From Acidilobaceae archaeon UBA162 (GTDB lineage Archaea > Thermoproteota > Thermoprotei_A > Sulfolobales > Acidilobaceae), in NCBI GenBank assembly GCA_002496425.1, contig DAJS01000001.1:1-25701 (forward strand): a stretch of 25,701 nt of DNA, in the 5' to 3' direction. Shown in pieces: positions 13,585 to 20,151 of this stretch. The position numbers were made by a program, and so were the translations under genes. The notes beneath the pieces were generated by a model. It was given only the letters and a program-made list of their open reading frames with translations. It was not told the DNA's origin and searched no databases. How positions within the stretch are numbered: the first letter of the stretch is position 1; every line of letters begins with the position of its first letter.

Positions 13585-13600
13585 CAATAGAAGCGTCTGG

Positions 13601-13709
13601 TAGCCGGGCGGGGATTCGAACCCCGGTCACGGGGGATCTCCCCACAGGCTCCTTTCTAGCGGCCCTGTGGCCCAGAGCCCCGCATCCTGGGCCGCTAGAC
13701 GACCCGGCT
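13601..13709 (-). tRNA. tRNA-Gln (anticodon CUG), intron-containing
   Basis: On the minus strand the acceptor stem AGCCGGG pairs perfectly with CCCGGCU, with discriminator A at 13601 and no encoded CCA. The T arm is CGGGG-UUCGAAU-CCCCG. The anticodon stem CGGGG pairs with CCCCG, and the loop begins C-U-CUG-G, so the anticodon is CUG (13673-13675), reading CAG. A 36-nt intron at 13636-13671 interrupts positions 37/38; the mature tRNA would be 73 nt. Its TATA box is at 13736-13742. Confidence 0.93.
13636..13671 (-). other. tRNA-Gln intron with bulge-helix-bulge motif
   Basis: The 36-nt intron gives a perfect splice motif. Loop bases 32-35 (CUCU) pair with GGAG to form the 4-bp central helix, with 3-nt bulges GGG (cut GG^G) and AUC (cut AU^C). 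The intron itself forms a 7-bp hairpin, CCACAGG with CCUGUGG, closed by a 15-nt loop. Confidence 0.9.
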
Positions 13710-13735
13710 GCCGTCTCTAAGGCCTGGCCTTGAGG

Positions 13736-13742
13736 TTTATAA
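13736..13742 (-). promoter_or_regulatory. TATA box of tRNA-Gln
   Basis: On the minus strand this reads ttataaa (within ggcttataaacc), centred 30 bp before the tRNA 5' end at 13709. It may also read as tttataa for the divergent gene at 13793, though the leader there would be about 28 nt. Confidence 0.6.
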
Positions 13743-13792
13743 GCCTAGAGGCTGAGGAGCTGCCGCCCAGTGCTTTAGCTGCCTGATCCACA

Positions 13793-14281
13793 GTGGAGCG
13801 TGGGTTGCCAGCGCCTGAGCCTGAGAGCTTCAAACGCTTCGCTGACAGATGCTCTGTGCCTGAGGACTGCGTGGTGGCAGCCAGGGAACTTTTGAGCTCC
13901 CTCTGCCCAGACCTCTCTCAGTGCGCCTCTCAAGGGAGAAGGAGGGGAATAAGCTACGAGTGGATTGAGACGCTGCTAAGACAGGGTATAAGGGATGGAA
14001 GACATCGACTGATCCTTTTTGTGATCTCAAGGTACCTAATTAACATCAAGAATATGAGCGAGGCTGAGGCTCTTAAGGAGGTCGAGGGGTTCCTGCAGCA
14101 GAGCTGCAAGAACTATGGGAACTGCTCCAAGATCTATGAATCGTGGATACGCAACGTACTCTCCAAGGTCAAGTCTGGCGGCTGGAAGCCGTGGACTCTT
14201 GAAAGGCTCAAGGAGAAGGACCCGGACCTCTACTCAACTGTTGTAGAGTCCATAGGCGCTAAGGAGGAAGGAGCCAAGTAG
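13793..14281 (+). CDS. Possible primase accessory subunit PriX-like protein
   Basis: A 162-residue, mostly helical protein. After a Cys-containing N-terminal part, residues about 50-100 read as a helical module, YEWIETLLRQGIRDGRHRL then FVISRYLINIKNMSEAEA, a pattern shared with small helical domains of archaeal primase accessory proteins (PriX, PriCT-like domains). It continues with two cysteines in CKNYGNCSKIY and an aromatic, charged C-terminus (WKPWTLERLKEKDPDLY). PriX is the third, non-catalytic subunit of the Sulfolobus primase. I recognise the pattern from memory only and cannot separate it from other uncharacterised crenarchaeal helical proteins. The start is GTG 13793. ThyX follows 46 bases downstream with its own TATA box; both are linked to DNA synthesis. 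Confidence 0.5.
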   Translation: MERGLPAPEPESFKRFADRCSVPEDCVVAARELLSSLCPDLSQCASQGRRRGISYEWIETLLRQGIRDGRHRLILFVISRYLINIKNMSEAEALKEVEGFLQQSCKNYGNCSKIYESWIRNVLSKVKSGGWKPWTLERLKEKDPDLYSTVVESIGAKEEGAK

Positions 14282-14290
14282 CAGCTCTCC

Positions 14291-14298
14291 CTTAAACC
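14291..14298 (+). promoter_or_regulatory. TATA-like element of thyX
   Basis: The sequence cttaaacc is centred 34 bp before the ThyX ATG at 14328, predicting a leader of about eight nt. Confidence 0.45.
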
Positions 14299-14327
14299 TT
14301 CTGCCTCTAGTGATAAAGTGATGAAAA

Positions 14328-15317
14328 ATGCTAAGCCTTGGCATCAAGGTTAGCCTGATACAGTACGACCATGAGGCACCAAGGACCATAGCAATAGCGT
14401 CAAAGATGACCATATCCAGGAAGCCCGTCGAGAGCCTTAAGGCAATGAGTGATGAGGAGCTGGATCTATGGATAAGGGAGACCCTAAAGAGAGGCCATCT
14501 GAGCCCCTGGGAGCACTCGTCGTACACGCTTGTAGCTGAGGGCTGCTCAAGGGTCTGCAGCCATCAGTTGGTAAGGCACAGGTTGGCCAGCTACACGCAG
14601 CAAAGCATGAGATACACGGAGGCCAGCCTGAGGGAGATGGCTGCTAAGGCTTCCAAGGCTGTGGGCATGGCCTGTCCAGATAAGGCCAAAGGCCCTGAGG
14701 CCAGGTCCGCTTACAGCTGTTACGCTGAAGCCTTGATAGAAGCATCACGTAAGCTGGGCGACGAGGACGCACTGAGGATGTCCTGGATAGGCTATGTAAT
14801 CCCACCTGAGCTCTCTGAGGGTCCCAGAGGAGGCGACTACGCCAGATCCCTGCTCGCGGCCACAGGCCAATACTATAGGCTCCTATCTCAGGGAGTCCCA
14901 AAGGAGGACGCCAGGTTCCTGATACCAATGGCTGTCAGAACCAAGGTCCTGTTCACCATGAATGCCCGTGAGCTTATCCAGTCATTCCTGCCGCTTCGAA
15001 TGTGCACACATGCCCAGTGGGAGATCAGGCATGTAGCATGGCTCACATGGCTTCAGCTGGTAAAGGTGCACCCCCAGCTCTTCAAGTACGCAGGGCCCAG
15101 CTGCGTCCTCTACAACAACATGGCCCTTGACGAGCCGGCCACGCTGGAGGACTACCTGAAAGGCAAGGCCGGCTTTGTCATAGCCAGATGCCCTGAGCTC
15201 GTGGAACGCGACAGAATATTAAGCTGCCTGCGCCTGGCCTCAAGGGCTATGACTGAGGATCCCCTGAAGGGGTACCCTACGGGCGAGCCTAGAGAGGACG
15301 AGCCCGGGGCCGCTTGA
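14328..15317 (+). CDS. thyX: Flavin-dependent thymidylate synthase ThyX
   Basis: The 329-residue enzyme carries the ThyX signature RHRxxSxxxxSxR exactly at residues 83-95. ThyX makes dTMP from dUMP using FAD, NADPH and methylene-tetrahydrofolate, or a related archaeal folate, and replaces ThyA. The C-terminal part holds RELIQSFLPLRMCTHAQWEIR, with the substrate-binding region typical of the family. The length exceeds the usual 220-260 residues, because of a middle segment around residues 103-130 with two cysteines and a C-terminal tail of about 40 residues. The last 78 bp overlap the 3' end of convergent Rpp30. ATG start; an out-of-frame ATG lies seven bases before it. Confidence 0.94.
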   Translation: MLSLGIKVSLIQYDHEAPRTIAIASKMTISRKPVESLKAMSDEELDLWIRETLKRGHLSPWEHSSYTLVAEGCSRVCSHQLVRHRLASYTQQSMRYTEASLREMAAKASKAVGMACPDKAKGPEARSAYSCYAEALIEASRKLGDEDALRMSWIGYVIPPELSEGPRGGDYARSLLAATGQYYRLLSQGVPKEDARFLIPMAVRTKVLFTMNARELIQSFLPLRMCTHAQWEIRHVAWLTWLQLVKVHPQLFKYAGPSCVLYNNMALDEPATLEDYLKGKAGFVIARCPELVERDRILSCLRLASRAMTEDPLKGYPTGEPREDEPGAA

Positions 15318-15905
15318 GAGCGCCGCCAGCACGTGCTGTGATGGAACCCCAACGCTACTTAGGAGCGAGACCACGTGGGCCGGATGCCACAGCTCCTCCT
15401 CAGAGGATGCGTCGCTTACCAGTATAAAGCGGAGCCCCACCTGCACGCTCCTAAGCAGCACGTCCCTTAGCCAGCTCATGTAGTCCCTGGCATCGCCCTC
15501 CCTTGTCAGGAGCGGCCTAAGACTGAACTCGATCACAGCTGCGCCCCTCTCGTGGATCAGGTTCCTCTCTGACTTGTCAGGCCTGATGTTGAAGCCAGGC
15601 TCAACCCTTATCACGTCAATCCTCCTGAGCCTGCCAGCGCGCCTGAAGGAGTCCAAGTTCCTTGGGACTACGGCCAACACCTCTTCTGGCTTGACTAATG
15701 AGATCGCTTTGGTCAGGTCCTCTGGCCTGCTAACCTCAACCTGTCTCCTTGGTATGGTCAAGATGCCTGACCTTAAACCTGCCCTAATCTCCTCCGACAG
15801 CAACTCATTTACTGCTACGGCGATAAAGCCTAGGCGCTTAGCAGCCCCTAACACCTTATCTATATTGTCTGGCACTACATTAACCGAGAGGTCTGCGTAG
15901 CACAT
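15240..15905 (-). CDS. rnp3: RNase P protein component Rpp30 (component 3)
   Basis: A 221-residue protein of the Rpp30/PHP-like TIM-barrel family. The start MCYADLSVNVVPDN, the AAKRLGFIAVAV helix-strand, DVIRVEPGFNIR, and VIEFSLRPLL with RFILVSDA downstream match archaeal Rpp30, which pairs with Pop5 in the RNase P holoenzyme that trims 5' leaders of tRNAs. ATG 15905 is chosen, seven bases after the end of the COG1325 gene; the frame runs upstream into it. Pop5, often a direct neighbour, is not here. Its 3' end overlaps the thyX tail by 78 bp. Confidence 0.9.
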   Translation of the reverse strand: MCYADLSVNVVPDNIDKVLGAAKRLGFIAVAVNELLSEEIRAGLRSGILTIPRRQVEVSRPEDLTKAISLVKPEEVLAVVPRNLDSFRRAGRLRRIDVIRVEPGFNIRPDKSERNLIHERGAAVIEFSLRPLLTREGDARDYMSWLRDVLLRSVQVGLRFILVSDASSEEELWHPAHVVSLLSSVGVPSQHVLAALSSGPGLVLSRLARRVPLQGILSHSP

Positions 15906-15912
15906 CAAGCGT

Positions 15913-16353
15913 TCAGACCTCGCCCAGGAGCTCCCTGACAAGTTCGTCGGTGTCCAGGTTCTTAGCGCCGCTAAGCCTAATCACCAGTTTTATTACATCG
16001 TCAGTATCACTCAGCGTTAGGATCCCCTTGAAGGCTTTCTGCTTGTCGAGCCTGAGGTGAAGGTTGCCGGCCTTATCAACCCTGTCCTCAAGGCTAGCAG
16101 CCAGGTAGGCCTTATCAGTACTTGGTAGTGAGGACATTACTCTCCTGAAAGCGCTCTCCGCCTCTTCTCCCTCAAGGGTTACCGTAATTACTGTTATTGG
16201 GTTGCCAAAGTAGCCTCTAAGCTCCTCCTCCTCGACTATGTTGCGCTGACCAGTCACGTTTTTGAGCGCCTCTAGCACCTTGTTCTTATCCTCTGTAGCA
16301 TGCACAAATACCCTGGCCTCCACGCTCTTTACCTTGATAACCAAGGTGCTCAC
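15913..16353 (-). CDS. Predicted RNA-binding protein (COG1325 type)
   Basis: The 146-residue protein has the layout of COG1325 archaeal proteins, annotated as exosome-associated RNA-binding proteins related to the L5/L11-like fold: VKSVEARVFVHATEDKNKV at the start, VTGQRNIVEEEELRGYFGNPI in the middle and RLDKQKAFKGILTLSDTDDVIKLVIRL at the end. Its biochemical role is not well defined. The GTG at 16353 sits at the transcript start predicted from the TATA box at 16372-16380, so the mRNA is probably leaderless. It is followed by Rpp30 after seven bases, a conserved pairing. Confidence 0.85.
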   Translation of the reverse strand: MSTLVIKVKSVEARVFVHATEDKNKVLEALKNVTGQRNIVEEEELRGYFGNPITVITVTLEGEEAESAFRRVMSSLPSTDKAYLAASLEDRVDKAGNLHLRLDKQKAFKGILTLSDTDDVIKLVIRLSGAKNLDTDELVRELLGEV

Positions 16354-16371
16354 CGGGCTAGGTTTCAGGGA

Positions 16372-16380
16372 CTATAAACA
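16372..16380 (-). promoter_or_regulatory. TATA box of the COG1325-rnp3 operon
   Basis: On the minus strand this reads tgtttatag, centred 23 bp before the GTG at 16353, which places the transcript start at the start codon. Confidence 0.55.
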
Positions 16381-16410
16381 AGGCCCAAGCAGCTAAGCAG
16401 CTAAGGGCGC

Positions 16411-17070
16411 TCACGCCTTCTTATCCTTCTCCGGCACGATCAGCTTAGCGCCTCTGTTGGCCTCGTGAGATCTCTTCAGCTTCCTTTCCTTAGCTTTCTT
16501 CTTCCACTTGTGCTGGTGCGTGCCCTTCAGGCCCCTGCTACTTAGTAACCCTCTTGATTTCTTGCCGGCAGATGTCAGGCCTCTAAAGGGCCTACCCCTC
16601 GCGCTGGCGCTCTCTGAGACCCACTTTAGCTGCGGGTCTGACTTTATGGTAGGGTGGCTAGGGTCTACCATTATTACTTCGTACCATTTGTACATGCCGT
16701 CCTCGCCAACATAGTAGCTGCCAAGGACAACTAGGTTAGGATACCTCCTCTGCGCTCTCTCTTCAGCCACCACCTGCAGGCTCTTGGCCAGCGCCACGCC
16801 CTCAACTCCCATTCTCTTTGGTCTCCTACCGGACCTCGGCCTCATCTTATTGAAATTGCCCTTCCTCACCCTGACCCTAACTATGACAAAGCCCTGCTTG
16901 GCCTTGTAGCCAAGGGCCCTGGCCCTGTCAAGCCTGAGTGGCTTGTCTACCCTAACTATGGCAGGCTGCTTGCGCCACTCTATCATGCGTTGGCGCATCA
17001 GCTTCCCATGCTCACTATCAAGTGGTCTCTTCCAGGCCTGTGCTATGTAGTGGTAGAGCCCGTAGCTCAT
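16411..17070 (-). CDS. rpl15e: 50S ribosomal protein L15e
   Basis: A 219-residue L15e with MSYGLYHYIAQAWKRP at its start, RMIEWRKQPAIVRVDKP, GFVIVRVRVRKG, and the C-terminal KGTHQHKWKKK basic tail. It binds large-subunit rRNA deeply. The frame runs upstream to GTG 17139, but ATG 17070 matches the conserved N-terminus and lies after the TATA box at 17108-17115, so the extra 23 residues are rejected. The next genes downstream, COG1325 and Rpp30, have their own promoter. In other archaea these genes join the exosome superoperon; here an unrelated small gene separates them. Confidence 0.95.
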   Translation of the reverse strand: MSYGLYHYIAQAWKRPLDSEHGKLMRQRMIEWRKQPAIVRVDKPLRLDRARALGYKAKQGFVIVRVRVRKGNFNKMRPRSGRRPKRMGVEGVALAKSLQVVAEERAQRRYPNLVVLGSYYVGEDGMYKWYEVIMVDPSHPTIKSDPQLKWVSESASARGRPFRGLTSAGKKSRGLLSSRGLKGTHQHKWKKKAKERKLKRSHEANRGAKLIVPEKDKKA

Positions 17071-17107
17071 CCTTGCCTTAGCCCTCCGAAGGCATGCATG
17101 TCCTGAG

Positions 17108-17115
17108 TTTATAAG
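17108..17115. promoter_or_regulatory. TATA box shared by L15e and the gene at 17164
   Basis: tttataag, read cttataaa on the other strand, is TATA-like in both directions. It predicts starts near 17085 for L15e (leader about 15 nt) and near 17138 for the plus-strand gene. Confidence 0.55.
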
Positions 17116-17163
17116 CTGAAGCGTTTTACCTCGCGCCACCTTGCATTGTCTGGGATCTTAGTA

Positions 17164-17454
17164 ATGAGGTTGGACAGGCTGCTGAGCCTGTTGGAGAGCA
17201 ACCCTATGTATCAGGTTCGCCGTCTTGACGATCATGTAGAGCTCGTGGCTCTGGCACCCTCAGCGCAGGAGGCAGCATCTGCCAGCGATGTCCCCACCTT
17301 TGATCAGCGTTACGTAGTCATAATCATAAAGGATATGAATGGGGAGGCGGTGCCTGTCGAGGCCTATGTTGAGTCAGGGTCTGGGAGGAGGCCCATAGAC
17401 CTCGATGAGATCAAGTGGTGGCTTGACCTGCTTGACTCCTCAGCTACCCCCTGA
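17164..17454 (+). CDS. Small protein of unknown function
   Basis: A 96-residue acidic protein from ATG 17164 (TTG 17146 in the same frame would add six residues). It contains a basic-leucine start MRLDRLLSLL, YQVRRLDDHVELVALAPS, a strand YVVIIIKDMNGEAVPVEAYVES and a C-terminal helix with DEIKWWLDLL. I do not recognise it. The pattern suggests one compact alpha/beta domain without metal ligands or membrane segments. It separates the L15e block from the exosome operon, and its 3' end overlaps Pcc1 by 11 bp. A divergent promoter with L15e hints at a ribosome-related regulon, but this is inference. Confidence 0.65.
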   Translation: MRLDRLLSLLESNPMYQVRRLDDHVELVALAPSAQEAASASDVPTFDQRYVVIIIKDMNGEAVPVEAYVESGSGRRPIDLDEIKWWLDLLDSSATP

Positions 17455-17698
17455 CCGCCTCTAGAGCACTGTAGGCTGCGTGTATGAGAAACATGTATGA
17501 GGTCAGCAGAGCTCTAAGGCCCGAGAGCTCCTTTGATCTGAAGCGAAGCCTAATGCATGATCCGTCGAGGAGGGCCTCCACCTGTCCCTTAGCTGGAGCC
17601 GCCTGCGAGATCTCAGCAATCAGCGACCTATAGAGGGCCTCAGAGACCTTGCCCAGACATAGCAGAGCGTCCGCTTCATGAAGTCCTTCAGAGCTCAC
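17444..17698 (-). CDS. pcc1: KEOPS complex subunit Pcc1
   Basis: An 84-residue Pcc1-family protein. The core has the helix-strand order ALYRSLIAEI, then GQVEALLDGSCIRLRFRS and the helix LSGLRALLTSYMFLIHAAYSAL, in place of the family's typical LRA-x-LNS pattern. Pcc1 is the dimerisation subunit of KEOPS, which makes the t6A37 modification on tRNAs that read ANN codons. The start is GTG 17698, 11 bp inside the end of the Brix gene, so it is coupled to it. Last gene of the exosome superoperon, as in many archaea. The short length and weak motif lower certainty slightly. Confidence 0.78.
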   Translation of the reverse strand: MSSEGLHEADALLCLGKVSEALYRSLIAEISQAAPAKGQVEALLDGSCIRLRFRSKELSGLRALLTSYMFLIHAAYSALEAVRG

Positions 17699-18287
17699 GC
17701 GTTGCTCGCCCTGGAGGCATTAGCCTCAGTATAGGCGGTGCCACCTCACCTGAGGGGTACTTGTGCGGCGCGACAACAATTACGCCCTCGTCTCTCACCT
17801 CGAGGTAGTCGCCTGAGGGCCGGTCGGTGAGCTCGAGTGAAAAGGTGTTGGCTAGCCTCTTGGCAACCTCAACGACGTCCCCCTGCCCGCGTACCATCAC
17901 GAACTTGCAGCGGGCCCTTGCCCTTAGCCCGAGCTCCCTTGACAGGGAGACGCCAACTATATTCAGCCTAGCCACCTCCGTCAGATTACCATCCCTAACA
18001 GAGTACCCTACTAGGAGCCCTGGGTTACCCTTCCTGTCCCACATAACTGCGATGGACTTGATGCCGTACTCCATGGCCAGCGAGGCCATGTATTCCATTG
18101 ACATGTGCCCACGGGTTATCCTGATAGACCCATCTATGGCTGAGGTAAGGTCCTTAATGAAGGACCGGGTTCTCTTTGAGGGCCTATGACTAGTAGTTAT
18201 GAGGACTCTGGGAAGATCCCCAAAGGCCCTGATAACCTCCACAAAACGCAGCGGTGGCCTCTCCCTGCGCCCCTCTAAGGAGCTCAA
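17688..18287 (-). CDS. Brix-domain ribosome biogenesis protein (archaeal Imp4-like)
   Basis: The 199-residue protein is a minimal Brix domain: RVLITTSHRPSKRTRSFIKDL near 27-47, IRITRGHMSMEYMASLAM near 55-72, and SIAVMWDRKGNPGLLVGY near 77-94, then a second half with LEVRDEGVIVV. Eukaryotic relatives (Imp4, Rpf1, Brx1, Ssf1) bind pre-rRNA; archaea keep one short version. The start is TTG 18287, 12 bases after L37Ae, with GTGAGGG upstream. Its position among exosome and ribosome genes fits an rRNA maturation role. RpoP, which can occur at this point of the superoperon, is missing. Confidence 0.9.
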   Translation of the reverse strand: MSSLEGRRERPPLRFVEVIRAFGDLPRVLITTSHRPSKRTRSFIKDLTSAIDGSIRITRGHMSMEYMASLAMEYGIKSIAVMWDRKGNPGLLVGYSVRDGNLTEVARLNIVGVSLSRELGLRARARCKFVMVRGQGDVVEVAKRLANTFSLELTDRPSGDYLEVRDEGVIVVAPHKYPSGEVAPPILRLMPPGRATREL

Positions 18288-18299
18288 AACCAGAGACCC

Positions 18300-18569
18300 T
18301 CACTTACCGCTGGAATAGTAGGGCGGCAAGTACGTGGCCAGCTCAGTCCTTGGCACGTAGGCGCCGCCTGTCCATATTGCGCCACACTTCTTGCACGTCC
18401 AGAGGCCTACCTCAAGCCTTCTGACTGTCCCTACGGAGCCGCAGAAGGGGCACCTGTGATCCGAGTACCTCTTCTCCAGCACCTCCTTGACACGCTTCCT
18501 CAGCGTGGAGCCGTACCTGGCCCCATACCTGCCAGATATCCCAACGTTCTTAGTGTGGCTGTACACCAT
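18300..18569 (-). CDS. rpl37ae: 50S ribosomal protein L37Ae
   Basis: An 89-residue zinc-ribbon protein: GRYGARYGSTLRKRVKEVLEKR, then CPFCG and CKKCG separated by about 13 residues, then IWTGGAYVPRTELA. These are the features of L37Ae/L43 in archaeal and eukaryal large subunits. ATG start 12 bases downstream of the Rrp42 stop. It is the ribosomal member inside the exosome operon, as in other archaea, which links ribosome building to RNA decay. Confidence 0.95.
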   Translation of the reverse strand: MVYSHTKNVGISGRYGARYGSTLRKRVKEVLEKRYSDHRCPFCGSVGTVRRLEVGLWTCKKCGAIWTGGAYVPRTELATYLPPYYSSGK

Positions 18570-18581
18570 GGCCTGACCCCC

Positions 18582-19424
18582 TCAGCCTCCTTGGTTCTTC
18601 TGAAGGGCAGAGTCCAGCAATTTAAAGTAAACTTGGGCTGCTGACCGTGAGATCTCGACTGCCCTGTAGAACTCGTCCACAGAATAGGCGCCAGAGCCAG
18701 TCTTTTGGGCTCCCACTACTGTGCCCTGCTCGTCAAATGCGAGGACAAGCCTTGACTCAGCGAGGGCCTCCTCATCAAGGTTAGGGTCTACTACTATATA
18801 GTTTCCTATCTTGGCTGTCGTCACCAGCACCACGCGCTTGTTGAGCTTCAGAGGCGTACCAGGCGAGTCCTTCTTTATGATTATCTCGCCTGACTCCGAC
18901 TCCTCATAGTCCGGCACCCTGGTATTCATGAGCGCTGCCATAACGCCCAGCATGCTAGCGTCAAAGTAATTTCCGTCGTAGTCCAGCACGTATATGTCTA
19001 TCCAGAGCACCCACGCCTTCTCCCCTGGCCTTATTACCAATGAGCCGAGGTCCACAGCTTTGGGATCCCTCAGGCTCCTATCCACTACCCTGGAGAGCTC
19101 CACGGCATTCTCATCCGGCGGACCGGGCTCGAAGAGAGGTGAGGCCATAGGCACTAGCTCTGAGTTGACCTGTAGGACGCCCTCATTTGGCGTGTCCTCA
19201 AAGGGCCTGCCTATGCCTAGCTTGATACCAACGATTACCTGCGTGTTGCCGAGCTTGACAAGGGCAGACCCATTAGCCTTCTCTATCACGCCCACCTGCA
19301 CATTGAGGTTCCTAGGGCTGTAGAGGTCCCTGTTGTCTGTTCTCATGCCACGCCTGTACATGTTGAGTATAGTCTCGAGCTTGACCTTTGACACAACTGG
19401 TGTCCTATAGGGCGTCGCGCTCAT
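18582..19424 (-). CDS. rrp42: Exosome core subunit Rrp42 (non-catalytic)
   Basis: The 280-residue RNase PH-fold subunit pairs with Rrp41 to form the hexameric ring. Visible are RTDNRDLYSPRNLNVQVG at the N-terminal side, NTQVIVGIKLGIG, the LSRVVDRSLRD helix, IDIYVLDYDGNYFDASMLGVMAAL in the middle, and LVLAFDEQGTVVGAQKTGSGAYS near the C-terminus. Rrp42 has no phosphorolytic centre of its own but helps Rrp41 bind RNA. ATG overlaps the TGA of Rrp41 (ATGA). L37Ae follows after 12 bases. Confidence 0.95.
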   Translation of the reverse strand: MSATPYRTPVVSKVKLETILNMYRRGMRTDNRDLYSPRNLNVQVGVIEKANGSALVKLGNTQVIVGIKLGIGRPFEDTPNEGVLQVNSELVPMASPLFEPGPPDENAVELSRVVDRSLRDPKAVDLGSLVIRPGEKAWVLWIDIYVLDYDGNYFDASMLGVMAALMNTRVPDYEESESGEIIIKKDSPGTPLKLNKRVVLVTTAKIGNYIVVDPNLDEEALAESRLVLAFDEQGTVVGAQKTGSGAYSVDEFYRAVEISRSAAQVYFKLLDSALQKNQGG

Positions 19425-20149
19425 AGGGCTTCCACCTCCGTTGCTGACTCCCTTAGGGCCTGCTTCTCCTTCTCAACTATCCGCTCTATGGCCTTCAAGG
19501 CCATGTCTGTTCCCTCCTTGAGCTCGTCAAGGGTCATAACGCCATTGAGCTGAAACAGTGTTATAAGCCCTAGGTCAGGGGCAGCGGCAACCGGCATGTC
19601 AGCCTCACCGAAGTTGTCCTCTACCTCATTAAGGTCAAGTACTAAGACACCATCTACCTTACCTATGGCCACGCCGCCCACCAATGCCCTCATCGGTATC
19701 CCGGCATCGGCCAGGGCCGCTGAGGCGGCAGTTATGCTAGCGGTCCTGGTGCCTCCATCTGACTGAAGAACCTCTACATAGATCTCTATTGCAGTCCTAG
19801 GGAACAGCTCTGTCATGACTACAGGCTCCAGGGACTCCCTTATGACCTTCGACAGCTCTATCTCCCTCCTAGTCGGCGCTGGGCTCTTCCTCTCCTCGGT
19901 GGAGAACGGCGCCATGTGATACCTCACGTAGAGTGAGGCCCTGTCGGGCAGCACGTTATACCTCCATGTGGGTTCCCTAGGCCCATAGACGGCCGCTATA
20001 ACCTTCGTCTTACCGTATGAGACTAGGGCAGAGCCATCGGCATTGCTCAGGACACCTATATTGATGTCAACTGGTCTCATCTCATCGCGTTGCCTTCCGT
20101 CTAGTCTATTGCCATGCTCATCAAAGAACTTCTCCGGCCTTTGCTTCAT
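19421..20149 (-). CDS. rrp41: Exosome catalytic subunit Rrp41
   Basis: A 242-residue RNase PH-type 3'-5' phosphorolytic exoribonuclease. Evidence is RLDGRQRDEMRPVDINIGVL near 16-35, KVIAAVYGPREP, LYVRYHMAPFSTEERK with the RNA- and phosphate-site arginines, LQSDGGTRTASITAAS, and VLDLNEVEDNFGEADMPV, whose aspartates hold the catalytic site. It degrades or adds A-rich tails to RNA from the 3' end. The ATG lies two bases after the Rrp4 stop, with a GGGGGG stretch upstream as ribosome site. Confidence 0.96.
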   Translation of the reverse strand: MKQRPEKFFDEHGNRLDGRQRDEMRPVDINIGVLSNADGSALVSYGKTKVIAAVYGPREPTWRYNVLPDRASLYVRYHMAPFSTEERKSPAPTRREIELSKVIRESLEPVVMTELFPRTAIEIYVEVLQSDGGTRTASITAASAALADAGIPMRALVGGVAIGKVDGVLVLDLNEVEDNFGEADMPVAAAPDLGLITLFQLNGVMTLDELKEGTDMALKAIERIVEKEKQALRESATEVEAL

Positions 20150-20151
20150 TG

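Noticed and set aside
12810..13587. Longer aIF6 start at 13587
   Set aside because: The upstream extension (with Val-Asn-Ile repeats) comes from reading through the palindromic repeat and the TATA box; the conserved N-terminus starts at ATG 13494.
17071..17139. Longer L15e start at GTG 17139
   Set aside because: It would cover the TATA box and precede the conserved MSYGLYHYI start.
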